64,000 nt of DNA from Polyodon spathula (taxonomy: Eukaryota > Chordata > Actinopteri > Acipenseriformes > Polyodontidae), in the NCBI RefSeq assembly GCF_017654505.1, contig NC_054570.1:4411488-4475487 (forward strand), written 5' to 3'. The position numbers were made by a program, and so were the translations under genes. Position 1 is the first letter of the stretch. Each line of letters opens with the position of its first letter. The notes under the pieces are model-generated. The model saw nothing but the letters and a program-made list of their open reading frames with translations. It did not search any database and was not told where the DNA came from. This document shows, piece after piece, positions 1-11,397 of this stretch.

Positions 1-125
1 GTATGTATATATGTGTGTGTTTGTATGTATCTACGTGTGTGTGCATTTTAACCTATTTAATTCATGAATGTATGCAGTTTTATTAATAAATGGAATTACT
101 GTATTTTGCTATTTGGTTTTTGTGC

Positions 126-178
126 AGCACCTTGAACCTTGTGGTATGAAAGGTGCTCTATAAATTATTCTTATTAAA
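126..178 (+). repeat. retroposon 3'-tail-like fragment in intron
   Basis: A short stretch with a 'gaaaggtgctctataaatt' tail resembles the 3' ends of many fish retroposons, which end in an AAAGGCGCTATATAAAT-like sequence. It lies in the intron upstream of the first visible exon of the mucin-type gene. Only about 50 bases are recognisable, so the family cannot be named. The first 60 bases of the window are a degenerate TG/TATG simple repeat. Confidence 0.3.
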
Positions 179-277
179 CCTAAATTAAGGCTAGCAACTT
201 CATAACTGTAAAATGTAGACTGATTAGCTACTGAAACCAGTGGAGGAATAAATGTCCACTTTTTTTTCTTTTGTAAG

Positions 278-3200
278 CCCTAACCATAAACTGCCCAGAC
301 AATGGTCACTACGAGTCTTGTGGCTCTGCCTGCCCAGCAACATGCAGTGACCCTGAAGCCTCATTCAAATGCAAGTTCCCTTGTGTGGAGACATGCCAGT
401 GCAACGCTGGGTATTTGAGGAGCGGCAATCTGTGTGTTCCTGCCCAACGATGCGGCTGCACCTACCAGGGATATTACTACCTGCCCAATGAGAAGTTCTG
501 GGCTGACGAGAGCTGCACACAGCAGTGTTCCTGTGATCTCTACACAAGCCGGGTGACATGCAAACAAGCTTCATGCAACCCCTCTGAGGAGTGCAGGCTC
601 GTCAAAGGGGTGCGGGGTTGTTATCCTTCTGTTAAATCCTTCAAAACCTGTTTGGCTGGGGGAGACCCTCACTACACCACCTTTGATGGACGCTGGTATG
701 ACTTCCAAGGCACCTGCATTTACCAGCTGGTGGCGTTGTGCTCCAACAATCCCAATTTGACTCCATTTGAGGTGCATGTGCAAAATGACAACAGGGAAAG
801 CACAGTGGTGTCTTACACAAAGATGGTACGGGTGAAGGTGTATGGAATCGCCATTGAGATCAGCAAAGACAATAGCGGCAAGATTCAGGTGGGTTGGTTT
901 CCAGTTTGCCTAACTTGATGATGGATTTCCTGAATACCAGTACTGATGCATGAAAATGTCTTTTTGTTCTCCTGTACAGGTGGATGGAATCTTGCTCAAC
1001 CTACCGCACTTATTGAGTAATGGCAAAGTGAAAATTTACAAGATTGGGATGAATGCAGTTGTACAAACAGATTTTGGTCTCAGGCTGACCTTTGACTGGA
1101 GCAGCAGTGTCACCGTCACTGTGCCTAGTGAATACTCTGGCTCCCTCTGTGGCCTTTGTGGAAACTACAATGGTGATCCTGCTGATGACCTGATGGGAAA
1201 CAATGGCCAGACAGACCTCAGCCCAGATGCATTTGGAGAGAGCTGGAAGACGGGCGACGTTCCTGGCTGTGTTGATAGGTGTCAAGGTTCCTGCTCGGAG
1301 TGCAGTGAGAAAGAGAAATGGGCTTATGCAGGAAGTAGCTTCTGTGGAAGGATCACAGACCCCAGAGGGCCTTTCAGAGACTGCCTTGGTGTTGTGGATC
1401 CAAAGAGGTTCTTTGAGAATTGTGTGTATGATGTCTGCATGTACAAAGGTCTCCAGTCTGTCCTGTGTCAATCTATCGCTAGTTATGTGACTACGTGTCA
1501 GGAAGTGGGGGCCAACATCTACTCCTGGAGATCCAAGGGCTTCTGTGGTAAGAGTCTTCCTGAAGCACAGATTACCATGTTGAATATTTAGGAAGCGTAA
1601 TTAGTAGCTAGATGTGATGGTTCTATCACTAGCCAGTGAACATTGTGATGTAATTTAGAAGAGAAGTCACCTGGTGTCAAGGGCATTGTAGTTATCATGG
1701 CAAGCAGATCTTCACTAAAATGCACTTCTCACCTAAACCTATTTTTTGACAAACACTGTTTTACTTGTCCCTTCAGAAATTCCCTGCCCTGCCAACAGTA
1801 ACTACGAGTTGTGCTCAACTGCCTTCCCCCGTTCCTGTATTGAATCACCAGCCCCCCTTGATGCTCCTTGTATGGAGGACTGCCGGTGTGTGACTGGTTT
1901 TGTCCTCAGCGGGGTGAATTGTGTCCTCCCTTCCGAGTGTGGCTGCCTCCACAACAACGTGTACTATCAAGCTGGGGAGAGCTTTTTCCCTGAATCTCTG
2001 TGCCAGCAGCGGTGCACTTGTGGGTCAAATGGCCAGGTCAGGTGTCTCCCTTTCACTTGTGGCAAAGGTGAAAAATGCAGTGTAGAAAATGGAGTGCGCA
2101 AGTGTATCCCGGAGGTGATTTTCGGCAAGTGCTCTGCCTCCGGGGACCCACACTACCGCTCCTTCGACAGCCGTCCCTTCGACTTCCAGGGCACATGCAC
2201 CTACACGCTGGCTGTGAGCTGCCCTAAAAGGGGAGCCATGGGTAGTGTGGAACCTTTCTCTGTGAGCGTGCAGAATGAGAAGTGGGGCAGTGGGACGGTG
2301 GCTGTTACAAAGCTGGTGGAGCTGGGGATCTATGGGAGCAACTTTACCTTGACTCAAGGACAGAGCGGAAAAGTCAAGGTAAGATTTTGTTAAATGTGTC
2401 TAAACTTGAGTTAATGAATGTTAAGAGAATGCATTATTTTACCCAAGTTGATCCAGAAGTAAATCTCCTTCCTGAATTGTCTCCCAGGTGGATGGCATAC
2501 TGTGGAACATTCCTGCTGTCCTGAACCGGGTTAGTGTGACTCAGCATGGTCTCAAGGTGGTTATACAGACAGAGGCAGGTGTGGAGGTGACGTATGATCT
2601 GCTGTATTCTGTGGTGGTGACGGTGCCTCAAACCTACATGGGCCAGATGTGCGGTCTCTGTGGGAACTACAACGGGAACCCGGGGGACGATTTCCAGCTT
2701 GCGGACGGCAGCCTGACTACAGACGTCCGGGCTCTGGGCTCTTCCTGGAAGGTGTTTGTGCCGGGCGCTGACTGCAATGACGGCTGTGGAAACGACTGCC
2801 CTCTCTGCGATCGTTCTGGGAAGTCCCTGTTTGGAACGGCTGGATACTGCGGGATGCTCACTGCACCCACTGGACCCTTCAGAGCCTGCCTCCCGGTGGT
2901 AGACCCCCAGAGTTACTTTAATGACTGTGTGTACGACCTGTGTCTGTCTGATGGTGGGATAAAGCAGCTGTGTCACAGCTTGCAGGCTTACACAGCTGCC
3001 TGCCAGGTGGCGGGGGTGCAGATCCAACCCTGGAGGAATGACTATTTCTGCCGTGAGTATTTGCCTATTTACATGATTTCTAGTTTCTGTAGGTAGGAGT
3101 TACAGGAATGTTGTACGATTCTCTTTTTTTCAGCCATGGCGTGCCCTGCTAACTCCCAGTACAAACTCTGTGCCAGTACCTGTGCCATGTCCTGTGCTGG

Positions 3201-5709
3201 GATAACAGGGAAAATATCTTGTGTGCCTTCGTGTGCAGAGGGCTGCGAGTGCAATGCTGGCTACCAGCTTGATGGGGACAGATGTGTTGAGGCGAAGAGC
3301 TGTGGTTGTTTTGAGAAGGGAAGATACTACAAGGTATAGTTTTTGCACTGCCTGCACAATGTTGATACCAAGTATTGGTTTCTGCACTTGGTAGATTGCA
3401 TGGTAAATTGTCAGCTTATTGAGTGCAACTATTTGCAAATGAATTTAAAACACACAAACAGCAGTGTCACCTTATTCTGAATTGCAAACACCAGATCTTG
3501 AGTTATTAGGGGGAGGAGTAGCGTATTTGATAGTTTAAGGTTAATTTGGATTAGATTTTTCATTGTATGAACATTTCTGTTTAGTGTTTCTCGGTGTTGA
3601 CCCGGTTCATCATCATCTCCCAAGTCTTGGCCAGACTCCTTTTCTACATTGTCTTGCCTTCTGTTCTGGATGCAGGCTGGTGAGGTTGTTTGGGAACTGA
3701 TGTGCAGCAGGAAATGTAGCTGCTCTCCTTCCACAGGCCTACAATGCATGGAGGCATCCTGTTCAAAGGGATTGGTGTGCAAAGTCCAGGACGGGATGAT
3801 GGGATGCTTCAAACCAGGTATGACTCGTTCAAAAGACTATTGTCTTTCCTGTTAAAGACATTATGCAACTTATAATGCTGTATTTCAGATGGCCCCCTCC
3901 CTTGTGACAGGATAGACTGTGGGCCAAACGCCAAGTGCCAGGTCATAAACTTCCAGCCCATCTGCGTTGCAGACTCAACATCTTGTTGGGTCTTGGGAGG
4001 CCCTCACTACCACACCTTTGACGGGATGAACTTTGACTTCCAGGGAAACTGCACCTACACCCTTGCCCAAAAATGTGGATCTCAAAGAAATATCCCCCAG
4101 TTCTCTGTCCAAGTGCAGAATGAGCACTTGGGGAGCAGGCTGTTGTCTTCCATCAGAACAGTGTATGTGGCAGTTTCTGGAGATGCTATCACAGTCGTGA
4201 GGCGGGAGCTTGGGTTTGTATGGGTAAGGAGAGTTTTTAACCGATATTTGAGTAATGATGAGCACAGTATGCCCTGGGGCAGCAACTGGTCATGCACAGA
4301 ATAATGCGGTGTGGATTTTTAATAAAGCTAGACTATTGTCTCCAACGTAATCCATTGTTTGGTATTTGGTAGCTGTCCTTTTCGTTTCAAGGCAAGATCA
4401 ATTCTATGGAATTGTGAATGAAATAAGGTTTAAATGCAATCTTGCAGTAGAGTACTAGATTTGAGATTTCACTTCACATCTTATGCATTTAGTGGTCTAG
4501 AAAGTAAAAACAGCTGCAGTTTATAACGTGATTTAAAGTAAGTGCTTGTTTATTGCATGCTTTCGTTATGAAGGTGAATGGGGTGAGACGATACCTGCCC
4601 TTCTCTCTCCAACTGGGGAAGATTAAGCTGTACCAGAGCGGTGCCTTGCTGGTTGTGGAAATGGACTTTGGTCTTTCTGTGATGTACAACTGGAACGGAT
4701 ACCTGGTGATCACACTCCCCAGATCGTTCACTGAGAGGGTCTGCGGGATGTGTGGCAACAACAACGGCGACTCCACTGATGACTTTGTGACTCCAAGCGG
4801 CTCTCAGGTGAAGAATGAAATGGAATTTGGGTGGAGCTGGAAGGTGGACAACGCAGACCGCTTCTGCCAGGCTGACTGCAATGGCCCGTGCCCAGTTTGC
4901 TATACGCGCTTGGCCCAACAATACAAGATGGGCGGCTCTTGTGATTTGCTGACCCAAAGCAGTGGTCCCTTTGCATTGTGCCAGGCCTTTATTGATCCCA
5001 GCATTTATCAGCAGAACTGTATATACGACCTGTGTGTGAACAATGGCAACCAAACTCTTCTCTGCCAGGCTTTGGAAGCCTATGCAGATGCCTGCCAGAG
5101 AGCTGGGATCAAGCTGCAAGAGTGGAGAGTGATGGCTCTGTGTCGTAAGTTCTCCACCCCCCTTCATTCCTCACTGTAGTACAAATCTTGTGCATATGCA
5201 TGTGATTGGTTTTATTTGTGTTGCTCATTATAATGCAGTGTCTGAGCTGCTCTAAATTGATCCCCCTTCTAGATTGCATGTGTTCCTTTCCTCCCGTCCT
5301 GTGTAAAATATGTTTATAATAATGTACTGTGCACTCTGCATTGCTGCCATTTCCTATCGTTTTTAAAGTTGGTTGAAACTATGCACTATTTAGGAGGCAT
5401 AAGTTGTCAGCACTAATTTTACCATTGAACAGAACAAACCGTAGCAAATGTCTGTCCTGTAAACCAGTGCATTAACTGAATGCAGTGCATTTGTCTTTTA
5501 CTCTAACTTTCTGTCTTCTAGCCATGAGCTGTCCAGAGAACAGCATGTATGTGTCCTGTGGATCTGCCTGTCCAGCAACATTTGGTGACCAAGACGTCTC
5601 ATCCAAGTGCCAGCTGCCTTGTGTGGAGACTTGCCAGTGCAACGCTGGGTTTCTTAGAAGGGGTGTTGAATGTCGTCGTGCCAAAGATGACACAAATGTG
5701 TTTTCTTAA
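278..5709 (+). CDS. IgGFc-binding-protein-like (FCGBP family), 3' part of gene, nine exons
   Basis: Secreted mucus-type protein built of repeated VWD-C8-TIL modules; the 5' part lies outside the window. Exons inferred from GT-AG sites and frame: 278-888, 980-1547, 1777-2378, 2488-3052, 3134-3333, 3676-3817, 3889-4223, 4574-5144, 5522-5709 (stop TAA 5707-5709). Introns alternate strictly: phase 1 before each TIL, phase 0 inside each VWD domain; one extra phase-1 intron splits module 3. Each VWD starts with an xDPHYxTFD-like motif and a FDFQGTC box, and later carries CGLCGNYNG (modules 1, 2) or CGMCGNNNG (module 3), followed by a cysteine-rich C8 domain. Modules 1 and 2 pack TIL, VWC-like and VWD start into one ~600-nt exon; module 3 uses three exons. 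The 62-codon last exon is a short TIL lacking its final cysteines. No membrane segment is visible in the C-terminus. Zonadhesin and tectorin-like proteins share these domains, but the pure repeat architecture favours FCGBP. The exact paralogue is unknown. Confidence 0.92.
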
Positions 5710-5826
5710 ATATAGAAAAATCTTGATGTGAGCTGTTATTTACAACTTGGAGCTGGAGAAGAAATGAGAGAATGTGTCCTGCTATTTTAAGAATTGTTCT
5801 TTTGTCTATCTCCAGAAGTTTGTATA

Positions 5827-5832
5827 AATAAA
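5827..5832 (+). terminator. poly(A) signal of the FCGBP-like gene
   Basis: A canonical AATAAA lies 118 bases after the stop codon at 5709, followed about 35 bases later by a long T run at 5863-5883. It makes 5710-~5855 the likely 3' UTR and confirms that the short TIL exon is terminal rather than a mis-called internal exon. Confidence 0.7.
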
Positions 5833-6141
5833 ATATTGTCCTTCAAGAAACCACTTTGAACTCCAGTTTTTTTTTTTTTTTTTACTTGAAATTCAGGAGC
5901 CACACATGAAATCAACAATCAGAAGCTTATTCATTAAGAATTCTCCCCAATCTGTGGTACACAATACTGCTTCAGTAATATAACCTCTCTCATAGGTACC
6001 ACAAAATAATGCAATGAATTACAAAGACTTGGAAATTGTGTTTTGTTAAAATAACAAAACAATCAATTTGAATCTAAATTAAATGTACGTCTAGAGGTCA
6101 CCGGTATGGTGGTCAGCAGAGCAAAAACATTTTGTCAAATA

Positions 6142-6223
6142 GAACAGATCATCCACCCAGTCATTCTGCATTGGTAGTGAATGAACAGATCACTCGCCCA
6201 GTCATTCTTCATTGGTGTTGAAT
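6142..6223. repeat. 41-bp tandem duplication
   Basis: Two adjacent 41-bp copies (6142-6182 and 6183-6223) both begin with gaacagatca and end with a 'ttgaat'/'gtgaat' motif; they differ at a handful of positions. The surrounding 5.86-6.58 kb shows no gene. Confidence 0.75.
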
Positions 6224-6602
6224 GATTATCTGTGGAGCTGCTGCAAATTAAGGGCTTGTTTCTTATTCCAGCCTTCCAGATAAGATGATGATCTGCTCAT
6301 CAATGCAAATAACTAAAGTAAATACATGTCTAATATGTTCACCTTTTGAGAGGCCGAAATTGCTACTGGAGCACAACTCTCAGATGCCTCAGTGAGTCTT
6401 GTAATGCTTTGTCATGTCTATGGCTGCATTTGGTCTATTTTAAGGAGAAACAGATTTCTAAGCCAGGATGGTGAGTTTAGCAGTGAATCGCTACAAACCC
6501 AAGGAAGGCTCTGCTCCAGTCAGGCCTCTCTCTAAGGGGTCTAATCTCAGAGTGTAAACCCTGCATAGCTGGATCTATAAGCTTGTTGCTATGTACGACA
6601 TA

Positions 6603-7000
6603 CACATTCCCACAATACGTGCATTCTCATGCACAAATCTGCGGGTGAGGACGCATTCTCACAATGCAAGCATTCTCGTGCACAAATCTCTGCCGTGTAG
6701 CTGGCTGTGGGTGAGGACTTCTCACAATGCAAGCATTCTCGTGCACAAATCTCTACCATGTAGCTGGCTGTGGGTGAGGACGCATTCTCACAATTGGCTG
6801 TGGGTGAGGACTCTCACAATACAAGCATTCTCGTGCACAAATCTCTACCGTGTAGCTGGCTGTGGGTGAGCATTCTCACAATGCAAGCATTCTCGTGCAC
6901 AAATCTCTGCCGTGTAGCTGGCTGTGGGTGAGGACGCATTCTCACAATGCAAGCATTCTCGTGCACAAATCTCTGCTGTGTAGCTGGCTGTGGGTGAGGA
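6603..7000. repeat. minisatellite, ~66-bp unit
   Basis: About six imperfect copies of a unit of about 66 bp containing 'aagcattctcgtgcacaaat' and 'gtagctggctgtgggtgag'. Copies vary in length because of internal deletions (for example near 6790-6810), so unit boundaries drift. Short open frames across it simply repeat and are not taken as genes. Confidence 0.85.
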
Positions 7001-8003
7001 TTGAAACCTTCGTGGATTCTATGGCTTGAACAAAGACATGCCTCTGAATGGCCAAGTATAGGTGCCTGGAGTTTGTGTCTGACTAGCATTTCTCACACAA
7101 CTAAAGAACATTTCCTTTCAACAACAAAGTCTGGCCAAAAGAATAATACTTTGCTGAAGGTATGCTGAATAAGTGAAAGTAGGTTAAATACACAAATCAA
7201 AATACATTTTGGAGGACTAACATATCAGCAATGCTAGAAAACCCACACAAAAAACAAACCCAGCACTAATTGGTAACATCTTAAATGGAATGTGATATAT
7301 TTAATTGTATATAGTTACACTGAAGTGCACACCAACAGTAGTAATTGCAGGTATGCAAATCGAAATCCATCATCAGAAGGGTTAATGTAACACTCCCAAA
7401 GTTTTCTGCTGATTTCATGCAATGGTGACATATGAATACAGGACAAGTGGCTTCCTCTGGCTAAGAAATCTTGTAATTTTGTATTGTAGTACTTTTGTGA
7501 AGATAAATCCAACCCTCAGTGAAAAACAACAATATGTTTCAGTTAAGCAGCAAAATGGATAAACTTGATACAGTGCACACTTATCAGCTTTAGTTTCGCA
7601 ATCATAATAACACCCCTACCTTAGTTCTGTAATTAGCCCTGGGCTCAGTGACAAATACAGTATGTTGGATTGTAATATGATGATGGCTGACTTTACCTGG
7701 AAAAAAATAAAAGGATCCCTGTCTTTTTTGCAGATTTAGCTTAAATCTTGTATTATAAATGCTGTGAAAATATATATTTTTTTAAATGTGTACATTCAGA
7801 TATAATTGATACATCTATCTACAACGTTTAACATTTAGCTAAATATTTAACTAAATCTTAAATTTCTTATCAAGAATTAACATTTAGCTAAATACTGTAT
7901 TTAACTGGCCAGCTAAATGTGGAGTCTGTATGCAAATAAGCTCCGCCCACTTTGTGCTTTCACGGGATTTGATTGGCTCTTGTGATGCTAAACAAGCAAG
8001 AGC
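7001..8003. other. no gene seen; AT-rich DNA
   Basis: No splice-flanked open frame, RNA gene or clear transposon end was found here on either strand. There is a short direct repeat of an 'acatttagctaaata' motif around 7830-7900. Confidence 0.5.
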
Positions 8004-8510
8004 AAAGCAGCTATTATTATTATTATTATTATTATTATTTCTTAGAAATCCCAGTTAATAAAAAAGGTGTGCCATTGTTCACTAAAGATAACTGGAACAC
8101 ACGTATTGTGGGTAGATTTGTATTAAAAGTTACTTGTTGCTTGATTAACTGCACTGTCGTTTTCACAGTGATCATCAAACATGTTTTGTTGAAAAACTGA
8201 AAATAAAGGTTTTTGTGCTGATTGAGGTTGATGTATGTATTCTCAGAAAGTTTTCTGCTTATTTATTTATTTATTTATTTATTTTTGTTTCCTTTTCTTT
8301 TAAATACAACTTCGAAAGTCTTTGGTTGCTACCATACCCTGAAGAATCCATTGATAAACTTGTTGCACACGCATTCTAGTAGGATCGTCCTCGTTATCTT
8401 TGGCTGCGTGGTTAAAGCCAGCTCACTATCTAATTGCCCCCTATTTGTAGTACACACGTTTCAAATATAAATAGACTATATTATCATATTCTTATTATTG
8501 TACTACATAT

Positions 8511-8551
<41 letters not shown>

Positions 8552-8732
8552 TTCTTAAAAGTTTGTTTTAATAAAGCGCAACCACTAATTAACTGTCAAA
8601 TGCCCAGAGATCCAAACAAAGTGTGTTATTATTAACTTCCTCTACCTCTAGCCCGTTTTACACGACAAGCCGAGGAGTTTAAAACTATACCAAACTAGGA
8701 GAAAATGTATCCAATCACAGCTCCCCCTCAGT
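8004..8732 (+). repeat. dispersed repeat, copy 1 of 2
   Basis: From 'aaagcagctatt' to 'cctcagtt' this segment is nearly identical to 10788-11577. Both copies carry three microsatellites in the same order: (TTA)n near the start, (TTTA)n in the middle (8263-8285 here) and (ATA)n near 8512-8551. The shared sequence between the microsatellites differs by only a few bases, whereas the sequence outside the boundaries is unrelated. This is therefore an interspersed or segmentally duplicated element of unknown family. Open frames across it consist largely of poly-tyrosine read from TTA repeats and are not genes. Confidence 0.8.
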
Positions 8733-8940
8733 TGAAGCCACACCACCTGGTCCTCTCATCTCCTCTCCTTTTCTCTGATGAGGACTAGTCAGACTCGACC
8801 GCGCAGATTCATTGTTTGAGGTTCTCGATGCACGTTGAAATGGGTCAGAGTACAGACTGTACGTTCCGGGGCAGCGACAGTCTGCAGTGATGCGGCAGAA
8901 CAGATAGAATCTGCTTAAAACCTGAACCGCCGCACATCAC
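8733..8940 (+). repeat. promoter-like block, copy 1 (partner at 20.17-20.41 kb)
   Basis: This block matches 20168-20408 over most of its length: both share 'tgaagccac', the 'ctcatctcctctcc' stretch, and 'attcattgtttgaggttc' followed by 'gatgcacgttgaaatgggtc' and 'ggggcagcgacagtctgcag'. Copy 1 lacks about 40 bases which in copy 2 contain a splice-donor-like site. It directly abuts the end of the dispersed repeat. Confidence 0.75.
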
Positions 8941-9270
8941 CCGGACTGCTACAGGCGACAGCTGATCCTCCCTGGCTTGAGGAGAGAGATTTTGCTGGGG
9001 ATAGGGCTGCTCTCCGTCTCTTTGTTCTCCTTGAGAACTTCCTTCAGGGAGAGCAGTCCGGTTCACCTGCCAGTGCCTTGGCCATGTGTTCTGGCCCAAG
9101 GCACCTAGCACAGGATCTGTGTTCATCCTGCCTGGGCAGTTTGGCTGAGCACTGGTCACACTGGTGGAAATCCGCTGATCCAGTTGACTGCACCGACATG
9201 TTTGCAGTTGTTCCAAACTGCTATGCTCAACGAGCAGCCTGCAGATGTGTGTTTTTTTTTTTTAAATGAT
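8941..9270 (+). other. coding-like fragment of unknown origin
   Basis: GC-richer than its surroundings. On the plus strand one frame contains a Cys-x-x-Cys-Leu-Gly motif (about 9116-9140), reminiscent of the zinc-binding stretch of DIRS-type gag proteins, but the frame is short and the match is weak. I do not assign a function. Confidence 0.25.
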
Positions 9271-9289
9271 TCACCGGTGCCATATCAGT

Positions 9290-9620
9290 CAGTGTTGGGA
9301 TCGGCGTCGAGGCGAGCACTGTCGGTGCCGAGGTCGCCGTGGAGATGCGCGCGGTCGGTGCCGAGTCGATCGGCGCAGAGGTCGATGATTACACGTAGTG
9401 CGGTCGGTGCTGGGCTGTAGAGGGCCTCGAAGCTACTCCTCTGTGCTGAACAGTCGGTGTCGAGAGGACCCGTTCCAAGGCCGGTGCCGATGGTAGGTAC
9501 GGTCGGGGCCGAGCTGTAGGCGGCACCGAAGATGTTCACGCCGCCTCTGGGTCAACCGGGGCTGGGTGGGCGCTGTTTCTCTCAGCCTCGCAAGATGGTG
9601 GGAAACCGCGGTCGGTGCCG
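9290..9620. repeat. GC-rich degenerate repeat of GTCGGTGCCGAG
   Basis: A 12-base motif close to gtcggtgccgag recurs irregularly (for example near 9323, 9353, 9407, 9610) in a CpG-rich stretch that contrasts with the AT-rich flanks. The stretch upstream of gag in the DIRS element at 27.1-27.4 kb has a similar 'caccgag' flavour, so this could be a fragment of a related retroelement; that is inference only. Confidence 0.5.
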
Positions 9621-9975
9621 AGGTAAGCAGCCAATTAAATCAGCGTGGTCGCCGAGGGAAAGCGCAGCTGCGCTAGGATAGCCCTAGGCTTGAGAGAGGA
9701 GCTAGGCCCGAGCTGTTTTTTTGTTTGTTTGTTTTTTTCGGTTCGCTGACCGATTAATCGGCACAGAGGACAACGCCACGAGCCCGGGTGTTCTCCTACA
9801 GCACCACAACAGCTCTCACACGGTGTATCAGCTACACGAAGCCTCGTGTAGCGAGAGTAATGGCCGCTCGCTAATCCGTGAAGAGGGGTCGAAACCAGCT
9901 CCAGCCAGAAAACTGACGGGGGACTATAGCAAGAGAAGTGTTACTAACACTCAAAAGCGTGATACCGTGGTTTAG

Positions 9976-10319
9976 AATTCCTGCAAGACTGCCAAGAATG
10001 ATGCCATGCTCAAATACAATTCCTGCAGGACTGCTGTGAATCCTGCAGGACTCCAATACAATTCCTGCAGGACTGCTATGAATCCTGCCACGCTCAAATA
10101 CAATTCCTGCAGGACTGCTGTGAATCCTGCAGGACTCCAGTATAATTCCTGCAGGACTGCTATGAATCCTGCCACGCTCAAATACAATTCCTGCAGGACT
10201 GCTATGAATCCTGCCACGCTCAAATACAATTCCTACAGGATTGCTGTGAATCCTGCAGGATTCCAATACAATTCCTGCAGGACTGCTATGAATTCTGCAG
10301 GACTCCAATACAATGCAGG
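9976..10319. repeat. minisatellite, 42-bp unit (2 x 21 bp)
   Basis: Eight copies of a 42-bp unit starting 'aattcctgcaggactgctg', plus a partial copy. Each unit is itself two related 21-bp halves sharing 'cctgcaggact'. Since 42 is divisible by three, the array is open in several frames on both strands (14-residue repeats); no splice sites or start context support translation. The interval 10320-10787 that follows has no recognised feature. Confidence 0.9.
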
Positions 10320-10787
10320 AGGACTTTAGCGATGTCCTGCAGCAGCCCTTGAAGAACGCGCATCTCTGCGATTCTGTGCAGAACAATGCAGATCTGCGCA
10401 GAACTGAGGAAATCTGCGCTACCTGAAGAACGCCACCACTACTGCTTCAGGACGAGAGAAGCGTGGTGTATTGAGCTGCGTGTGACTTACTTTGTGATGA
10501 TACAATCTGGCTACTTCTTTATCTGAAAATCCCTGTTGTCGGCAGTGAAAGTTTCTAGATGTGTCGCTAGTCGCTTCGACAATGTTTTTGTCAGTACGGA
10601 AACACAAAAGTCGCTGGATCTAACGACAAAATCGCTAGCTGGCAACACTGCCTTTATCGGGAAACGAGCCCCAGACTGTCTGGCTGTAGGCAGGAAGTAG
10701 AGAGAGATGTGGCAATTGGTTAATTTGAAAGGTCATGTGATTGCTCAGAAGCCTGCTATATCTACTAATTTACCTTGCAGTATTTAC

Positions 10788-10795
10788 AAAGCAGC

Positions 10796-10862
<67 letters not shown>

Positions 10863-11080
10863 TCTTAGAAATCCCAGTTAATAAAAAAGGTGTGCCATTG
10901 TTCACTAAAGATAACTGGAACGCACGTATTGTGGGTAGATTTGTATTAAAAGTTACTTGTTGCTTGATTAACTGCACTGTCGTTTTCACAGTGATCATCA
11001 AACATGTTTTGTTGAAAAACTGAAAAACTGGTTTTTGTGCTGATTGAGGTTGATGTATGTATTCTCAGAAAGTTTTCTGC

Positions 11081-11115
<35 letters not shown>

Positions 11116-11340
11116 TTTTGTTTCCTTTTCTTTTAAATACAACTTCGAAAGTCTTTGGTTGCTACCATACCCTGAAGAATCCATTGATAAACTTGTTGCA
11201 CACGCATTCTAGTAGGATAGTCCTCGTTATCTTTGGCTGCGTGGTTAAAGCCAGCTCACTATCTAATTGCCCCCTATTTGTAGTACACACGTTTCAAATA
11301 TAAATAGACTATATTATCATATTCTTATTATTGTACTATA

Positions 11341-11397
<57 letters not shown>

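Noticed and set aside
9871..10386. 171-codon minus-strand frame with 14-residue repeats
   Set aside because: A 42-bp minisatellite (divisible by three) gives repeating frames on both strands; there is no other coding evidence.
10775..11023. Open frame with a long poly-tyrosine run
   Set aside because: The tyrosines come from a (TTA)n microsatellite inside a dispersed repeat; the same frame in the other copy differs only by repeat length.
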